Source of the DNA: Bacteroidales bacterium | GTDB lineage: Bacteria > Bacteroidota > Bacteroidia > Bacteroidales > UBA932 | Direction of reading: 5' to 3' | Length of the DNA: 29,323 bases | Assembly: GCA_017461285.1 (NCBI GenBank) | Contig: JAFTYS010000090.1 | Span: forward strand, 1-29,323 | Shown here: positions 16,713 through 26,049 of the stretch, piece by piece | How the letters are laid out: each line of letters opens with the position of its first letter | Position numbering within the stretch: the stretch's first letter is position 1 | Notes under the pieces: generated by a model | The model's input: only the letters and a program-made list of their open reading frames with translations | What the model was told of the DNA's origin: nothing | The model's database searches: none | Made by a program: the position numbers and the translations under genes

Positions 16713-17663
16713 TCAATCCATTGACTGTCCGGTGGTCACGGACATCACCAGCATGTTTACATATTCTTCAGGAGTCACAGAGGCGAACATATAGTTCACC
16801 GGATCCATGACCACAGTATCCTTTATCACCTCATAGTGGAGATGCGGGGCGAAAGAGTTGCCCGACACTCCGACATATCCTATCCTGTCTCCCTTATTCA
16901 GCTTGCGCCCCTTCCTCACTTCCACATCCGCCAGATGGGCATATCTTGTCATATATCCGTTGCCGTGGTCGATCTCCACGACATTTCCAAGTCCCTTACG
17001 GGAACGGACCACATTGCTGACGATACCGTCCGCAGATGCATATACAGGTTCTCCCGAAGGCGCTATCATATCCAGACCGTTATGCTGGACCGGAACCTTG
17101 TAGAAAGGATTTATCCTGCTTCCGACCGATGCTCCTGTCTGGGCGAACGAATAGTTCTTCAGAGGATTGGTCATCGGAGGAAGCGAATCTCCCGCAGCCG
17201 TCAGCACCTGGGCTATCCTGCGGAAGTTCTCCTCGACCCTGCCGGCGCTCCTGCAGGCCAGGTCCAGCCTGGCAGCCGAGCGCAGCACAATGTCCTGGTC
17301 CGGAATGGAATCATATCCGGAAAGGAAATCTATGGACGAGAACGGGTTCACATCCGGCGCGGAGGCATGGAATATCTCGGAATATATGCCGTCGTCACGG
17401 ACCATCAGGCCGTCGACCACATCAGAGAGCATCTTCTCCTTCCTCTCAAGCTCGGGATACTCCTTCTCATACATCCTGTTCTCCTGCCTGAGCCTTTTCT
17501 CCTCGTCTGTGCTGAACACCAGGGCGAAGATCACATAATACAGCACGGCCATTGATACGGATGCGACAAAAAACATCAGTATCTTGCGCACAACCGCCCA
17601 CACTGATGTCTTAGTCTTCCTGAACCTTATGTCGTCCTTGTCGAATATGTATCTGCTGCTCAT
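16713..17663 (-). CDS. M23 family metallopeptidase, second of a tandem pair
   Basis: This 316-aa protein has one N-terminal transmembrane helix (about residues 27-50), a helical, probably coiled-coil stalk (about 55-165) and a C-terminal M23/LytM domain. The zinc-site motifs are intact: H194-N-G-L-D198 and H274-L-H276, with GNGYMTRYAHL between them. It should therefore be able to cut peptidoglycan cross-bridges or stem peptides, or activate an amidase if it is used as a scaffold. Its ATG overlaps the stop of the upstream paralogue (ATGA), so the two are translationally coupled and probably made together. Confidence 0.93.
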   Translation of the reverse strand: MSSRYIFDKDDIRFRKTKTSVWAVVRKILMFFVASVSMAVLYYVIFALVFSTDEEKRLRQENRMYEKEYPELERKEKMLSDVVDGLMVRDDGIYSEIFHASAPDVNPFSSIDFLSGYDSIPDQDIVLRSAARLDLACRSAGRVEENFRRIAQVLTAAGDSLPPMTNPLKNYSFAQTGASVGSRINPFYKVPVQHNGLDMIAPSGEPVYASADGIVSNVVRSRKGLGNVVEIDHGNGYMTRYAHLADVEVRKGRKLNKGDRIGYVGVSGNSFAPHLHYEVIKDTVVMDPVNYMFASVTPEEYVNMLVMSVTTGQSMD

Positions 17664-18682
17664 GAGCGGCTGTTGGATTTTTTCCTATGCGACGGATGGA
17701 GGGTCAGCTTCTCGGAAAGATCGGCAGTATTCTGCACCATCTCTGCATATTCTTCAGGAGTGATTGCAAGATCGTAATAATTGCTCGGATTGACAGGGCT
17801 GCCCTTGTAGATGACTTCATAGTGGAGGTGAGGGCCTGTCGACTTTCCTGAGTTTCCGCTCTCGCCTATGCACTCTCCCCTCTTGACCTTCATGCCTTCG
17901 ACCACGCCGATGTTACGCATGTGCGCATAACGGGTCTTGTATCCGAAGCCATGGTCGATGACCACCTGGTTTCCGTATCCGAAGAACTCGAACTTCACGC
18001 TTTCGACCACTCCGTCGCCCGTTGAATAGATCGGGTTGCCCGGCTTCATGGCGAAGTCCACGCCCGTATGGCGTGCAGAACGGCCGTAGACAGGGTCTGT
18101 CCTGTATCCGAAGCCGCTGGAAAGACGATATTTCGAAGGATCAGGGTTGATCGGAGGGATTGCCGGGATGCATGAAGCCATGTCACCGGCCCTCTTCGAG
18201 AGCTGCGCGACCTCATCGAACGACTTGCTCTGGACATACGACTTCTTCGTCAGTACATCCATCCTTACAGCCGTGTTCTTCAGCAGACCGCCCTGACCGA
18301 CACCATCAAGGTGGGCATAACGGTTGACACCTCCGAATCCGGCATTGCGGACCTCTGCAGGAATCTCATGCATACCGAAAATCGACCTGTATATATCGTC
18401 ATCCCTCATCTGAAGCGAGGCAAGCGCATCTTCATAACCGTCCAACTGCCTGTTCATGACCTCCATCTTCGAGCACCATTCGGCATTCTGCTTCTTGAGC
18501 AGCACTGTCTTAGGAAGGTCAAGCCCCAGGACAGATGTGTAGAGCCAGAAATACAGAACAGACATGCCCAGAGTCAACGCAAAGACAGCCGCAGACTTGA
18601 AGATCTGCGACAGCTTCGAACGCTTGCGTATCTCATACATGAGCGTTCTGTCATTGAAAATATAGTTTTTGTTTTTGGACAT
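17660..18682 (-). CDS. M23 family metallopeptidase, first of a tandem pair
   Basis: This 340-aa protein has a basic N-terminus, one transmembrane helix (about 26-50), a coiled-coil stalk (about 60-185) and a C-terminal M23 domain. The zinc motifs are complete: H205-T-G-V-D209 (in RHTGVDFAMKPG) and H285-L-H287 (in GPHLHYEV), with GFGYKTRYAHM between them. It ends in a basic tail (SHRKKSNSRS). As a membrane-anchored periplasmic peptidase it is expected to trim peptidoglycan in growth or division. It heads the long minus-strand array, and a good -7 box lies only 7 nt upstream of the ATG. Confidence 0.93.
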   Translation of the reverse strand: MSKNKNYIFNDRTLMYEIRKRSKLSQIFKSAAVFALTLGMSVLYFWLYTSVLGLDLPKTVLLKKQNAEWCSKMEVMNRQLDGYEDALASLQMRDDDIYRSIFGMHEIPAEVRNAGFGGVNRYAHLDGVGQGGLLKNTAVRMDVLTKKSYVQSKSFDEVAQLSKRAGDMASCIPAIPPINPDPSKYRLSSGFGYRTDPVYGRSARHTGVDFAMKPGNPIYSTGDGVVESVKFEFFGYGNQVVIDHGFGYKTRYAHMRNIGVVEGMKVKRGECIGESGNSGKSTGPHLHYEVIYKGSPVNPSNYYDLAITPEEYAEMVQNTADLSEKLTLHPSHRKKSNSRS

Positions 18683-18689
18683 ACGAGCG

Positions 18690-18697
18690 CAAAGATA
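18690..18697 (-). promoter_or_regulatory. Candidate -7 box for the M23-to-rnf array
   Basis: On the minus strand this reads TATCTTTG, a match to TAnnTTTG, ending 7 nt before the ATG at 18682. If it is used, the transcript would be leaderless or nearly so. I see no clear TTTG at the expected -33 distance. It lies back to back with the alaS promoter box. Confidence 0.5.
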
Positions 18698-18791
18698 TAC
18701 AAAATCTTATATTCTTCTATAAAAAATATTAAAATTTAAACACATGCGCACGAAAGTGGGGTTTTCTTTAGTTTATTACGGATTTAATGTG

Positions 18792-18799
18792 TATTTTTG
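18792..18799 (+). promoter_or_regulatory. Candidate -7 box for alaS
   Basis: TATTTTTG matches TAnnTTTG and lies 18 nt upstream of the alaS ATG at 18818, predicting a leader of about 12 nt. Upstream, TTTAGTTT lies at about the right distance for a -33 element. It overlaps the TTG from which a slightly longer alaS frame could be read, which argues for the ATG as the true start. Confidence 0.55.
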
Positions 18800-18817
18800 C
18801 GAGTTAAAAATTTTGAT

Positions 18818-21433
18818 ATGACTTCTAAAGAGATAAGAAAAGCTTTTCTGGACTTCTTCGCTTCGAAGGGTCACCAGATCGTGCCGTCGGCACCAATGGT
18901 CGTAAAGAACGACCCTACGCTTATGTTCACTAACGCCGGAATGAATCAGTTCAAGGACTGGTTCCTCGGCAACAGCCCTGCAAAATGGAAGAGGGTTGCA
19001 GACAGCCAGAAGTGCCTCCGCGTGAGCGGAAAGCACAACGACCTCGAAGAGGTAGGACGCGACACATATCACCATACGATGTTCGAGATGCTCGGAAACT
19101 GGAGCTTCGGAGACTATTTCAAGAACGAGGCCATCGACTGGGCATGGGAGCTCCTGACAGACGTATACAAGCTCGACAAGGACAGGCTCTACGCAACAGT
19201 GTTCGAGGGCTCGGAGGCAGACGGCACCAAGCTCGACACAGAGGCTATGGAGGCATGGAAGAGACATCTTCCTGAAGACCGCATCCTTCTCGGAAACAAG
19301 AAGGACAACTTTTGGGAAATGGGTGACACAGGCCCTTGCGGACCATGTTCGGAGATCCACATCGACCTTCGCGACGACGAGGAACGCGCAGCCGTTCCGG
19401 GCGCGTCGCTCGTGAACAAGGACCATCCGCTCGTGATCGAGATCTGGAACAACGTGTTCATGCAGTATAACCGCAAGGCAAGCGGCGAGCTTGAGCTCCT
19501 CCCTAACAAGAACGTGGACACAGGAATGGGATTCGAGCGTCTCTGCATGGCTCTCCAGGGCAAGAAGTCAAACTACGACACCGACGTCTTCACAGGCACG
19601 ATCGCGAAGATCGAAGAGCTTTCAGGCCACACATACGGCAAGACGACTGAAGAGGACATCGCGATGCGCGTCATCGCCGACCACATCCGCGCCATCAGCT
19701 TCTCTATCGCTGACGGCCAGCTCCCTTCAAACGTGAAGGCAGGCTATGTGATCCGCCGAATCCTCCGCCGCGCCGTACGTTACGGATACACATTCCTCGG
19801 ATTCAACGAGCCTTTCCTCTGCCGCCTCGTGCAGCAGCTGATCGACGACATGGGCGAGTTCTATCCTGAGATCGTGAAGCAGCAGACCCTCATCGAGCGT
19901 GTGATCAAGGAAGAGGAGATGGCTTTCCTCCGCACTCTTGACAGAGGTATCCGCCTGATGGACAACATCATGGCCAAGTCTGCAGAGACAAAGGTGATTT
20001 CAGGCGAGGATGCATTCGTGCTTTACGACACATTCGGCTTCCCGATCGACCTTTCGGAGCTCATCGCTTCGGAGAAGGGCTATAAGATCGACATCGACGG
20101 CTTCCAGGTGGAGCTCCAGAAGCAGAAGGACAGGGCACGCAACGCGACTGCGATCGAGTCAGGCGACTGGGTCGAGTTCGCACATTGCGACAACATCGAG
20201 TTCCTCGGCTACGATGCGACAGAGCTCGAAGGCGTACAGCTGACCCGCCACCGCACCGTAAAGGCAAAGAACAAGACTATGTACCAGCTCGTGTTCGAGC
20301 GCACACCGTTCTATGCTGAAATGGGCGGACAGGTCGGAGACACCGGATACATACTTTCAGAAAGCGGCGAGAAGATCAATATCATAAACACAATCAAGGA
20401 GAACAACCTCACGATCCATGTCGCAGAACGCATTCCTGCAGACTGCACTGAAAGCTTCAGCCTCCATGTGGACGCGGAGCGCAGGACACAGATCGAGAAC
20501 AACCATACAGCTACCCACCTTCTCCACCAGGCTCTCCGCGAGATCCTCGGAACACATGTGGAGCAGAAGGGTTCATACGTATGTGACAAATATTTCCGCT
20601 TCGACTTCTCGCATTTCGAGAAGCTCAGCGACGAGCAGATAAAGCTTGTAGAGAAGAGGGTCAACGAGCTGATCCGAAGCAACTTCCCTCTCGACGAGAA
20701 CCGCAACGCGACTATGGAGCAGGCACAGGAGATGGGCGCGATGGCCCTCTTCGGCGAGAAATACGGCGACACGGTCCGCGTCATCAGGTTCGGCAGCTCA
20801 TGCGAGCTCTGCGGCGGTACCCATGCTTCTGCAACAGGCCGCATAGGTTATTTCAGAATCGTTTCAGAGTCTGCGATTGCAGCGGGAGTACGCCGTATCG
20901 AGGCAGCTACCGGAGTGCATGCCGAGTCGATGGTTGACGAGATGGCCGAGACCATCCGCACAGCCAGGTCATTCTTCAACAATGTCCCAGACCTCGCTGG
21001 AGCCATCAGGAAGATGGTCGAGGAGAACGAGGCGTACAAGAAGCAGATGGAAGAGATCGCAAAGGAGAAGACTCTGGCGCTTAAGGGCAGCCTGAAGGGC
21101 ATGGCTGTTGATATGAACGGAATCAATGTCGTGAAGATCGACGCTCCGATGGATCCCGTGATGCTCAAGAATGCGGCGTTCATGCTCCAGAAGGAGGCGC
21201 AGAACCTTGTGATCGCTGCCGCCTTCGAGGCTGCAGGCAAGCCACAGCTTCTGCTCATGTATTCCGACGATCTTGTGAAGGCAGGCCACAATGCCGGCGC
21301 TGACGTGCGTGAGGCTGCAAAGCTGATCCAGGGCGGCGGCGGCGGACAGCCGGGACTTGCGACAGCTGGCGGAAAGAACGTGGAAGGTCTCAGCGCTGCT
21401 CTTGCAAAACTGATTGAGCTTGCTACCTGCTAA
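18818..21433 (+). CDS. alaS: Alanyl-tRNA synthetase
   Basis: This is an 871-aa class II synthetase of full family length. The catalytic domain (1 to about 250) begins with motifs such as [52 protein letters not shown] and [12 protein letters not shown]. The editing domain has the zinc-binding set [11 protein letters not shown] (His563, His567) and [10 protein letters not shown] (about 661-670). The C-Ala region has a Gly-rich [15 protein letters not shown] near the end. It charges tRNA-Ala and clears Ser/Gly mischarging. A TTG seven codons upstream keeps the frame open, but the promoter box overlaps it, so I start at the ATG at 18818. Codon use is strongly biased, as expected for high expression. 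Confidence 0.98.
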   Translation: MTSKEIRKAFLDFFASKGHQIVPSAPMVVKNDPTLMFTNAGMNQFKDWFLGNSPAKWKRVADSQKCLRVSGKHNDLEEVGRDTYHHTMFEMLGNWSFGDYFKNEAIDWAWELLTDVYKLDKDRLYATVFEGSEADGTKLDTEAMEAWKRHLPEDRILLGNKKDNFWEMGDTGPCGPCSEIHIDLRDDEERAAVPGASLVNKDHPLVIEIWNNVFMQYNRKASGELELLPNKNVDTGMGFERLCMALQGKKSNYDTDVFTGTIAKIEELSGHTYGKTTEEDIAMRVIADHIRAISFSIADGQLPSNVKAGYVIRRILRRAVRYGYTFLGFNEPFLCRLVQQLIDDMGEFYPEIVKQQTLIERVIKEEEMAFLRTLDRGIRLMDNIMAKSAETKVISGEDAFVLYDTFGFPIDLSELIASEKGYKIDIDGFQVELQKQKDRARNATAIESGDWVEFAHCDNIEFLGYDATELEGVQLTRHRTVKAKNKTMYQLVFERTPFYAEMGGQVGDTGYILSESGEKINIINTIKENNLTIHVAERIPADCTESFSLHVDAERRTQIENNHTATHLLHQALREILGTHVEQKGSYVCDKYFRFDFSHFEKLSDEQIKLVEKRVNELIRSNFPLDENRNATMEQAQEMGAMALFGEKYGDTVRVIRFGSSCELCGGTHASATGRIGYFRIVSESAIAAGVRRIEAATGVHAESMVDEMAETIRTARSFFNNVPDLAGAIRKMVEENEAYKKQMEEIAKEKTLALKGSLKGMAVDMNGINVVKIDAPMDPVMLKNAAFMLQKEAQNLVIAAAFEAAGKPQLLLMYSDDLVKAGHNAGADVREAAKLIQGGGGGQPGLATAGGKNVEGLSAALAKLIELATC

Positions 21434-21439
21434 ATAACA

Positions 21440-21542
21440 GCCGGACACCCTGTAGGCTCCATTGGCCCCCTCCCAGCAAGCTGGGCCCCTCCCCCTAGCC
21501 GGGGGTGGCAAAATGCCAATTCCGCCTATCAGGCTATCCGAC
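21440..21542. repeat. Nested hairpin repeat, copy D (inverted), between alaS and the lptFG-fmt fusion
   Basis: The core at 21466-21510, read on the minus strand, starts TGCCACCCCCGGCTAGGGGG, identical to copy A over this stretch. It continues with a different second hairpin, CCCAGC-TT-GCTGGG, and a closing AGGGGG. Imperfect outer arms at 21440-21465 and 21516-21542 share CCAAT, GCCTA, CAGG and TCCG blocks. The element lies 6 nt after the alaS stop, in the opposite orientation to A and B relative to the window's plus strand. Confidence 0.75.
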
Positions 21543-21570
21543 TGATAATTGAGTTTGCGACATTGCATCG

Positions 21571-24033
21571 ATGAAGAAGTTAGACCAGTTCATATTGAAG
21601 TCATTCATAGGACCGTTCATAGCGATCCTGCTGGTCGTCGTATTCATCCTGATGATGCAGTTCCTCTGGCTCTACATCGACGAACTGGTCGGCAAGGGCC
21701 TGAGCTTCAAGGTCATAATGGAATTTCTGGGATGGGGCTGCATCACGATGCTCCCCCTCTCCCTTCCTCTGTCCACCCTGCTGGCCTCGATGATGACCCT
21801 GGGACAGCTTGGCGAGAACAATGAGCTGCTGGCGATCAAGGCAGCCGGAATCTCCCTCCAGAGGATGTTCATACCTCTTGCCGTAGTCTGCTTCGGCATC
21901 AGCGTCGGCGCGTTCTTCGTGTCGAACGACCTCATCCCTGTGGCATACAACAAGATCTACCAGTTGAGGGCGGACATCGGCAAGACCAAGGACGAGATCA
22001 AGATACCGGCAAAGATGTTCTATGACGGCATCGAAGGTTATATACTCCGCGTGGACGAAAGAAATGACGAGACCGGCATCATGCACGGAGTCATGGTCTA
22101 CAACCACACCGGCAACAAGGGCAACACAAGCCTGACGCTTGCCGATTCGGCCATGATGAAGATGTCGAAGGACAAGTCCTACCTGTCCTTCATCATGTTC
22201 GACGGATCCAACTATGAGGAGACCAACACCAGGAAATACCGCGACACAACCCTCCAGTTCCAGAAGATAGACTTCAAGAGACAGGAACTCATCATCCCGC
22301 TTGAGAACTACTCATTCCAGAAATCCGACACCAGCAGATTCGGAGACCAGGTCAAGTCCATGAACCTCAAGCAGCTTCATGAAAGCGAAGACTCCATCGG
22401 ATTCATAAATGCGGAAGGAAAGGCACGCAACATATCCACATTGAACAAGTCAAGGGCATTGAGGTACAACTCCCAGCTTGACACTGCTTCGAAGGTGGTC
22501 CGCACCACGCCTCTGGAACATAAGGACCTCAACAAATGGAAGAGCCTTGACAAGGAGATCGAAGCGGTGAAGAAGGCGATAACCCATGCCGACGAACTGG
22601 AGAACTCGCTGGTGTCATTCTCAAGGGAAAGATACCACCACACATACATCCTCAGACTTATCGATATCGAAGTATACAAGAAGTTTGCCCTGGCGATAGC
22701 CTGCTTCATATTCTTCTTCATCGGAGCGCCTCTTGGAGCGATCATCAGGAAGGGAGGTCTGGGAGCTTCGGCCATCATCTCCGTCCTCTTCTTCGTCGCA
22801 TACTATGTGATCGACATCGCGGGAACGAAGCTGGCCCGAGACGGAGCGGTGGGACCTTTCATCGGAGTATTCTTCTCCAGCTACGTGCTCTTCCCGACAG
22901 GACTGTTCCTGACCTGGAAGGCAATCAACGACTCGACATTCTTCAACATGGATTCGATAAAGAGCGGATTCAGAAAGATAAAGACTAAGATAATGGACAT
23001 ATTCAAGAAGACAAGAATCGTCTACATGGGTACGCCGGAATTCGCGGTTGCCCCTCTGGACGAACTGATAAAGAACGGATATAACATTGTGGGAGTGGTG
23101 ACAGTTGCCGACAAGGCCAGCGGACGAGGTCTGAAGGTCAACGAAAGTGCCGTAAAGAAGTACGCGGTAGAGCACAACATCCCTGTACTCCAGCCGCTTT
23201 CGCTGAAGGATCCGGAATTCCTCGAAGCCCTGAAGGCATGGAAGGCCGACCTCTTTGTGGTAGTTGCGTTCCGCATGCTGCCGAAGGTCGTATGGTCTAT
23301 GCCTAAGCTCGGAACTTTCAACCTCCATGCGGCACTTCTGCCGCAGTACCGTGGCGCCGCCCCTATAAACTGGGCGGTCATCAACGGCGACAAGACAACA
23401 GGTGTGACCACATTCATGATCGACGACGGAATGGACACCGGCGGCATCATGTACAGATATGACTGCCGCATCGAGCCGGACGAGACCGTAGGCGAAGTCC
23501 ATGACAAGCTCATGGATCTCGGCTCGAAGCTCGTTGTGAACACCGTCGAGGCGATTATCGAAAACAATGTCGAACTCCGCGTCCAGAGAAGCTTCATCCA
23601 GGGATCGGAGATACTTAGACCGGCTCCAAAGATCACACGCGAGCTCTGCCATGTCGACTGGAACGGCAAGGTTAAGGACATCTATAACCTCATCCGCGGT
23701 TTGAGCCCATATCCTGCAGCCTTCACGGAACTGACAAAGGACGACAAGGTTCTTCAGATGAAGATATACAAGACTGTAAAGGTAACGGGAGACGAGTATG
23801 CAGAGATGCTTTCTGCTTCCGGACTTGAACAGGCGGCTCCTGGAACCGTGCTTTCGGACGGCAGGACCTATCTTGCGATCGCCGCTGCAGACGGTGCTCT
23901 CTCGATCACCGAACTCCAGCTGGCCGGCAAGAAGAAGATGGCTGTCAAGGACTTCCTCATCGGATTCAGAGAGCCGCAGTCATACGGAACGACCAAGGGA
24001 ACATCATCACAGATAACTGGAAAGCATGCATAA
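21571..24033 (+). CDS. LptF/LptG-family permease fused to methionyl-tRNA formyltransferase
   Basis: This is one uninterrupted frame of 820 aa. Residues 1-455 are an LptF/LptG (YjgP/YjgQ) permease: three helices (about 13-32, 48-70, 97-116), a periplasmic beta region (about 120-360), then three helices (about 371-392, 399-420, 430-452). Such proteins form the LPS-extracting ABC transporter with LptB. A basic linker (about 456-477) leads to a full Fmt enzyme from RIVYMGTPEFAV (about 480) to the end. Its catalytic Asn584, His586 and Asp622 keep the E. coli N108/H110/D146 spacing, in FNLHAALLPQYRGAAP and DDGMDTGG. Fmt formylates initiator Met-tRNA. Met475 (22993) could be an internal fmt start. 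A near-match to a -7 box (TGAGTTTG, 21550-21557) precedes the ATG. The next gene overlaps by 8 nt. Confidence 0.9.
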   Translation: MKKLDQFILKSFIGPFIAILLVVVFILMMQFLWLYIDELVGKGLSFKVIMEFLGWGCITMLPLSLPLSTLLASMMTLGQLGENNELLAIKAAGISLQRMFIPLAVVCFGISVGAFFVSNDLIPVAYNKIYQLRADIGKTKDEIKIPAKMFYDGIEGYILRVDERNDETGIMHGVMVYNHTGNKGNTSLTLADSAMMKMSKDKSYLSFIMFDGSNYEETNTRKYRDTTLQFQKIDFKRQELIIPLENYSFQKSDTSRFGDQVKSMNLKQLHESEDSIGFINAEGKARNISTLNKSRALRYNSQLDTASKVVRTTPLEHKDLNKWKSLDKEIEAVKKAITHADELENSLVSFSRERYHHTYILRLIDIEVYKKFALAIACFIFFFIGAPLGAIIRKGGLGASAIISVLFFVAYYVIDIAGTKLARDGAVGPFIGVFFSSYVLFPTGLFLTWKAINDSTFFNMDSIKSGFRKIKTKIMDIFKKTRIVYMGTPEFAVAPLDELIKNGYNIVGVVTVADKASGRGLKVNESAVKKYAVEHNIPVLQPLSLKDPEFLEALKAWKADLFVVVAFRMLPKVVWSMPKLGTFNLHAALLPQYRGAAPINWAVINGDKTTGVTTFMIDDGMDTGGIMYRYDCRIEPDETVGEVHDKLMDLGSKLVVNTVEAIIENNVELRVQRSFIQGSEILRPAPKITRELCHVDWNGKVKDIYNLIRGLSPYPAAFTELTKDDKVLQMKIYKTVKVTGDEYAEMLSASGLEQAAPGTVLSDGRTYLAIAAADGALSITELQLAGKKKMAVKDFLIGFREPQSYGTTKGTSSQITGKHA

Positions 24034-24691
24034 GACAGTCGTCATAATCTGCGACGGAAGATTTCCGAAGTCGGACTATCCTCGCTATCTGATCAGCAAC
24101 GCGGATTATGTGATCTGCTGCGACGGAGCGCTGCAGAAATTCATCCGCAACAGCGAGGCGATATTCGGGGAGAAGAAGCTTCCGGATGTCGTGGTCGGCG
24201 ACATGGACTCATTGCCTCAGTCTCTGCGCAAAAGGCACAGCGACATCATAGTGCAGATCGACGAACAGGAGCATAACGACCAGACCAAGGCCTTCAGATG
24301 GGCCATCGAAAACATAAAGGACATTTCGCAGATCTATATCCTCGGCGCGACAGGAGAAAGGGAAGATCATACCATCGGCAACATTTCCCTGCTGATGGAA
24401 TATGCGAGGATGTATGACCTTGAAGGAATGGGGATCAATGTCGAGATGGTGTCAGACCATGCGACCATATTTGCCGTGACCGACACTTTCGAGATGGACT
24501 GCGGAGAAGGAAGAAGAATCTCGATATTCAGTCCTGACAACAGTCTGCGCATATGTTCGGAAGGTCTGGAATGGCCTACAGACGACGTCGTTTTCGACAA
24601 CTGGTGGAAAGCGACCCTTAACAGAGCATCACAGGACCACATAAAGCTGACCTTCAGCCACAGGTCCATTGCTTTGATAATGATGAATTAA
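24026..24691 (+). CDS. Thiamine pyrophosphokinase
   Basis: This 221-aa enzyme converts thiamine to thiamine pyrophosphate with ATP. Family motifs are CDGRFPKSDYP near the start, VICCDGALQKF (about 31-41), the metal-binding VVGDMDSLP (Asp59, Asp61), HNDQTKAFRWAI and GATGEREDHTIGNI (about 110-123). A C-terminal beta domain follows (DTFEMDCGEGRRISIFSPDN, GLEWPTDD) for thiamine binding. The ATG lies inside the end of the fusion gene (8-nt overlap), so it is probably translated from the same mRNA. No TPP riboswitch is visible upstream. In Bacteroidetes the gene is usually annotated as a TPK-like protein; I am confident of the family but leave the symbol blank. Confidence 0.93.
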   Translation: MHKTVVIICDGRFPKSDYPRYLISNADYVICCDGALQKFIRNSEAIFGEKKLPDVVVGDMDSLPQSLRKRHSDIIVQIDEQEHNDQTKAFRWAIENIKDISQIYILGATGEREDHTIGNISLLMEYARMYDLEGMGINVEMVSDHATIFAVTDTFEMDCGEGRRISIFSPDNSLRICSEGLEWPTDDVVFDNWWKATLNRASQDHIKLTFSHRSIALIMMN

Positions 24692-24694
24692 TCA

Positions 24695-24735
24695 GGAAAA
24701 TCCGTCCTATTTATTAGGATTTCCGCGATTTTAAT
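24695..24735 (+). terminator. Probable intrinsic terminator after the thiamine pyrophosphokinase gene
   Basis: GGAAAATCC (24695-24703) can pair with GGATTTCC (24717-24724), with an inner TCCTA/TAGGA pairing. T-rich sequence (GATTTTAATT) follows. It lies 3 nt after the stop codon and just before the ilvA promoter box. The stem is short and AT-containing, so strength is uncertain. Confidence 0.45.
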
Positions 24736-24737
24736 TA

Positions 24738-24745
24738 TAATTTTG
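24738..24745 (+). promoter_or_regulatory. Candidate -7 box for ilvA-ilvE
   Basis: TAATTTTG matches TAnnTTTG and lies 37 nt upstream of the ilvA ATG. This predicts an AT-rich leader of about 30 nt. No T-box, leader peptide or attenuator hairpin is visible in the leader. Confidence 0.5.
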
Positions 24746-24782
24746 ACACATAAATCGAAATACGATTTAAATTCATTACAGA

Positions 24783-26042
24783 ATGAACACTGACAAGTAC
24801 ATCCCTACCACCGAGGCGATTGACCATGCGGCAACCGTGCTTTCGGAGATTCTCGAACCGACCCCGTTCGTAAAGAACAACAATCTCTCCGACATCTATG
24901 ATGCCGAGGTATACCTGAAAAGAGAAGACCTCCAGATGGTGAGGTCCTACAAGATAAGGGGCGCATACAACAAGATACGCTCCCTCTCGCCGGAGTCTCT
25001 AGAGAACGGCATTGTCTGCGCCAGCGCCGGAAACCATGCCCAGGGAGTCGCATTCTCGTGCAGCAAGCTCCAGATAATGGGATCCATCTTCATGCCGGTG
25101 ACAACTCCAAAGCAGAAGATCGAGCAGGTAAGGATGTTCGGAAGGGAATTCATCGAGATAGTGCTCACAGGAGACACATTCGACGCAGCCAATTCGGCAG
25201 CAATCAAATATGCCAATGAGAACGGCAAGACCTTCATCCCGCCGTTCGATGACCCGAAAGTCATGGAAGGACAGGGCACCATAGGAAGGGAGATCCTCAA
25301 CCAGACTTCAGCGCCGCTCGACTACATATTCGTACCTATCGGAGGTGGCGGACTTGCATCGGGACTCGGTTCCTACATCAAGGCGATGTCTCCTCAGACC
25401 AAGATTATCGGTGTTGAGCCGGGAGGAGCGCCATGCATGAAGGCGGCGATCGAGAACGGCTGTCCTATTGAGCTGGAAGAAATAGACAAATTCGTGGACG
25501 GAGCTGCTGTGAAGAAGGCCGGCGCCATGACATATGAAGTCTGCAAGGAAGTGCTCGACGACATCGTGATCGTCCCTGAAGGCGCTGTCTGCACCATGAT
25601 CATCCAGATGTACAACAAGAGCGCGATCGTTGTAGAACCTGCAGGAGCCCTCGCGACAGCAGCGTTGAGGTTCTATGCGGACAAGATCAAGGGCAAGAGG
25701 GTCGCATGCATCGTCAGCGGAAGCAACAACGACATCACAAGAATGGAGGAGATCCGCGAGAAATCCCTTCTCTATGAAGGCCTAAAGCATTACTTCATAG
25801 TTGAGTTTCCTCAGAAGCCTGGAGTGATCGTTTCATTCATCAACAATGTCATCGGACCTTCGGACGACCTCGTGCTCATCCAGTACATGAAGAAGACGAA
25901 CAAGAATCAAGGACCTGCCCTCATCGGCATCGAGCTGGCTTCAAAGGACGACTTCGAGCCGCTTATCGCAAGAATGGACGCCATCGGCATCAAATACGAA
26001 TATATAAACGAGAATAACCAATTATTTGAAATACTAATCTGA
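24783..26042 (+). CDS. ilvA: Threonine ammonia-lyase (threonine dehydratase), short form with ACT-like tail
   Basis: This 419-aa PLP enzyme deaminates threonine to 2-oxobutanoate, the first step toward isoleucine. The PLP lysine is K57 in VRSYKIRGAYNKI; the phosphate-binding loop is GGGGLASG (about 187-194); CASAGNHAQGVAFSC is also diagnostic. The last 85 or so residues (HYFIVEFPQKPGVIVSFINN… to the end) form one ACT-like regulatory domain. This makes it the roughly 420-aa form rather than the two-ACT 514-aa E. coli IlvA, so isoleucine feedback may differ. Pairing with ilvE 7 nt downstream supports a biosynthetic rather than purely catabolic role. Confidence 0.95.
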   Translation: MNTDKYIPTTEAIDHAATVLSEILEPTPFVKNNNLSDIYDAEVYLKREDLQMVRSYKIRGAYNKIRSLSPESLENGIVCASAGNHAQGVAFSCSKLQIMGSIFMPVTTPKQKIEQVRMFGREFIEIVLTGDTFDAANSAAIKYANENGKTFIPPFDDPKVMEGQGTIGREILNQTSAPLDYIFVPIGGGGLASGLGSYIKAMSPQTKIIGVEPGGAPCMKAAIENGCPIELEEIDKFVDGAAVKKAGAMTYEVCKEVLDDIVIVPEGAVCTMIIQMYNKSAIVVEPAGALATAALRFYADKIKGKRVACIVSGSNNDITRMEEIREKSLLYEGLKHYFIVEFPQKPGVIVSFINNVIGPSDDLVLIQYMKKTNKNQGPALIGIELASKDDFEPLIARMDAIGIKYEYINENNQLFEILI

Positions 26043-26049
26043 TACAATC

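Noticed and set aside
16085..16810. 241-codon plus-strand frame opposite the Nif3-like, MerR and M23 genes
   Set aside because: Three well-supported genes on the other strand cover it; its composition is that of an antisense shadow.
18797..18817. Upstream TTG start for alaS
   Set aside because: It overlaps the -7 promoter box and adds seven residues not expected in the family; the ATG at 18818 fits better.
22930..23030. Sequencing error joining lptFG and fmt
   Set aside because: The frame stays open through a sensible basic linker, and both domains keep their conserved residues in one frame. It cannot be excluded without reads, so it is reported as a fusion with this caveat.
22621..23652. 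343-codon minus-strand frame opposite the fusion gene
   Set aside because: The plus-strand frame encodes clear LptF/G and Fmt motifs; the antisense frame has none.
24000..24060. TPP riboswitch for the thiamine pyrophosphokinase gene
   Set aside because: The gene starts inside the preceding coding region, with no room for a riboswitch and no matching motif.
24692..24782. Possible T-box or attenuator before ilvA
   Set aside because: Only a short terminator-like stem for the upstream gene and an AT-rich leader are visible; there is no specifier loop or leader peptide.
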